A stretch of 6,177 bases of DNA from Gammaproteobacteria bacterium (lineage in GTDB: Bacteria > Pseudomonadota > Gammaproteobacteria > Steroidobacterales > SZUA-146): positions 1 through 6,177 of the forward strand of contig JABDLQ010000323.1 in assembly GCA_013002925.1 (NCBI GenBank). Reading direction: 5' to 3'. The notes under the pieces were generated by a model. That model saw only the letters and a list, made by a program, of their open reading frames with translations, did no database searches and had not been told where the DNA came from. This document shows, one piece after another, positions 5,648 to 6,177 of the stretch. Positions within the stretch are counted from its first letter, which is position 1. Each line of letters opens with the position of its first letter. The position numbers and the translations under genes were made by a program.

Positions 5648-6177
5648 CTAGCCCAGGGTGGCGCAGCTAATTGCCCTTACATCGTGTGACTGGCCACATT
5701 GTTCGAGGGTCAGATACAAGGTGATGAGATAGAAACCGACGAATACAAAATCACTGTGCAGCTTGTAGTCGTTGGCAATAAAAAACCCGAACAGATCATC
5801 AAATGAAGACTTGAATGTGTCGATCGAAAAGCGTTGTTGCTGCTGGTCAATACCAAAGTGTTGATGCAATAACGCTTTGAGTTCCGAGCGCGATGCAGCG
5901 GACATGTCAGGTTTCAACATGCCCATTTGCATCAGCGCGTGCTCGAACTCCTGCTCGTCGGAATTATAAAACGACCGGTACAGTGACAGCATACCTTGCC
6001 TGAACTCGGTTCGCAGTCGAATCCACAGGCCATTTGGCACATATGCCAGCCGGTCGTCAGAAACGCTGAACCGGCCCGAACGAAGATCGATAAACAGGCC
6101 ATCGTCAACCAGCCACTGCAAAAAATACATTTTGAGTACATCGTCCCCCAGGCGACGTAATTCCTGGCTGTTACGCA
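5648..6177 (-). CDS. ABC1/AarF-like protein with degenerate kinase motifs, C-terminal part
   Basis: The last 175 codons of a gene whose start lies beyond the right edge; the frame is open to the window end. The segment running from ELRRLGDDVLK through GLFIDLRSGRFSV, RLAYVPNGLW and FRQGMLSLYRSFYNSDEQEF to MQMGML follows the order and spacing of the AarF/ABC1/UbiB kinase-like C-lobe, where canonical members have 'GfFHaDpHPGN' then 'l.DfG' then 'L....r..l..l..a....D......l...G'. Here the catalytic HxDxHPGN loop reads FIDLRSGR and the DFG position reads PNG, so metal and ATP chemistry residues look lost: a probable pseudokinase. The remaining 80 residues, with FDDLFGFF and FVFVGFYLITLYL, are family-like in position but not diagnostic. 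ABC1 proteins are linked to ubiquinone synthesis and lipid or quinone handling; this one may be regulatory. The family call rests on pattern recognition without an alignment search. Confidence 0.5.
   Translation of the reverse strand, partial: RNSQELRRLGDDVLKMYFLQWLVDDGLFIDLRSGRFSVSDDRLAYVPNGLWIRLRTEFRQGMLSLYRSFYNSDEQEFEHALMQMGMLKPDMSAASRSELKALLHQHFGIDQQQQRFSIDTFKSSFDDLFGFFIANDYKLHSDFVFVGFYLITLYLTLEQCGQSHDVRAISCATLG

Overview
The window looks like ordinary chromosomal DNA from a Gram-negative bacterium, most likely a gammaproteobacterium. Two proteins have Sec signal peptides followed by outer-membrane beta-barrel sequence, there is a protein-L-isoaspartate methyltransferase and an AarF/ABC1-like protein, and base composition is near 50% GC. 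The species cannot be named from this sequence. No tRNA, rRNA, CRISPR array, transposase or phage gene is visible.

Layout from left to right. (1) On the minus strand are the N-terminal end of a membrane-anchored DUF6544-like protein (cut by the window edge) and, upstream of it, a 253-residue outer-membrane beta-barrel protein; they could be co-transcribed. (2) A 460-bp gene-poor stretch separates these from a plus-strand cytoplasmic hybrid histidine kinase (GAF, HisKA, HATPase, receiver). Its start is uncertain: the reading frame appears to be coding well upstream of the first usable GTG. (3) Convergent to the kinase is a 211-residue minus-strand protein resembling the putative adhesin 'Stv' family, with His-Gly and Cys-rich signature motifs. 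(4) A 407-bp intergenic region carries a near-perfect sigma-54 (-24/-12) promoter immediately before a 181-residue secreted beta-barrel protein, plus a second weaker sigma-54-like element and a candidate enhancer-type inverted repeat. (5) The right end is a minus-strand pair: the C-terminal part of an ABC1/AarF-like protein whose catalytic motifs are degenerate, followed by the isoaspartate methyltransferase gene pcm.

These genes do not form an obvious single system. The most noteworthy points are the sigma-54 promoter placed so close to its gene that the message would be almost leaderless, the probable ABC1 pseudokinase next to pcm, the Stv-like protein with its conserved H...C motif pair, and the unusual start region of the histidine kinase.
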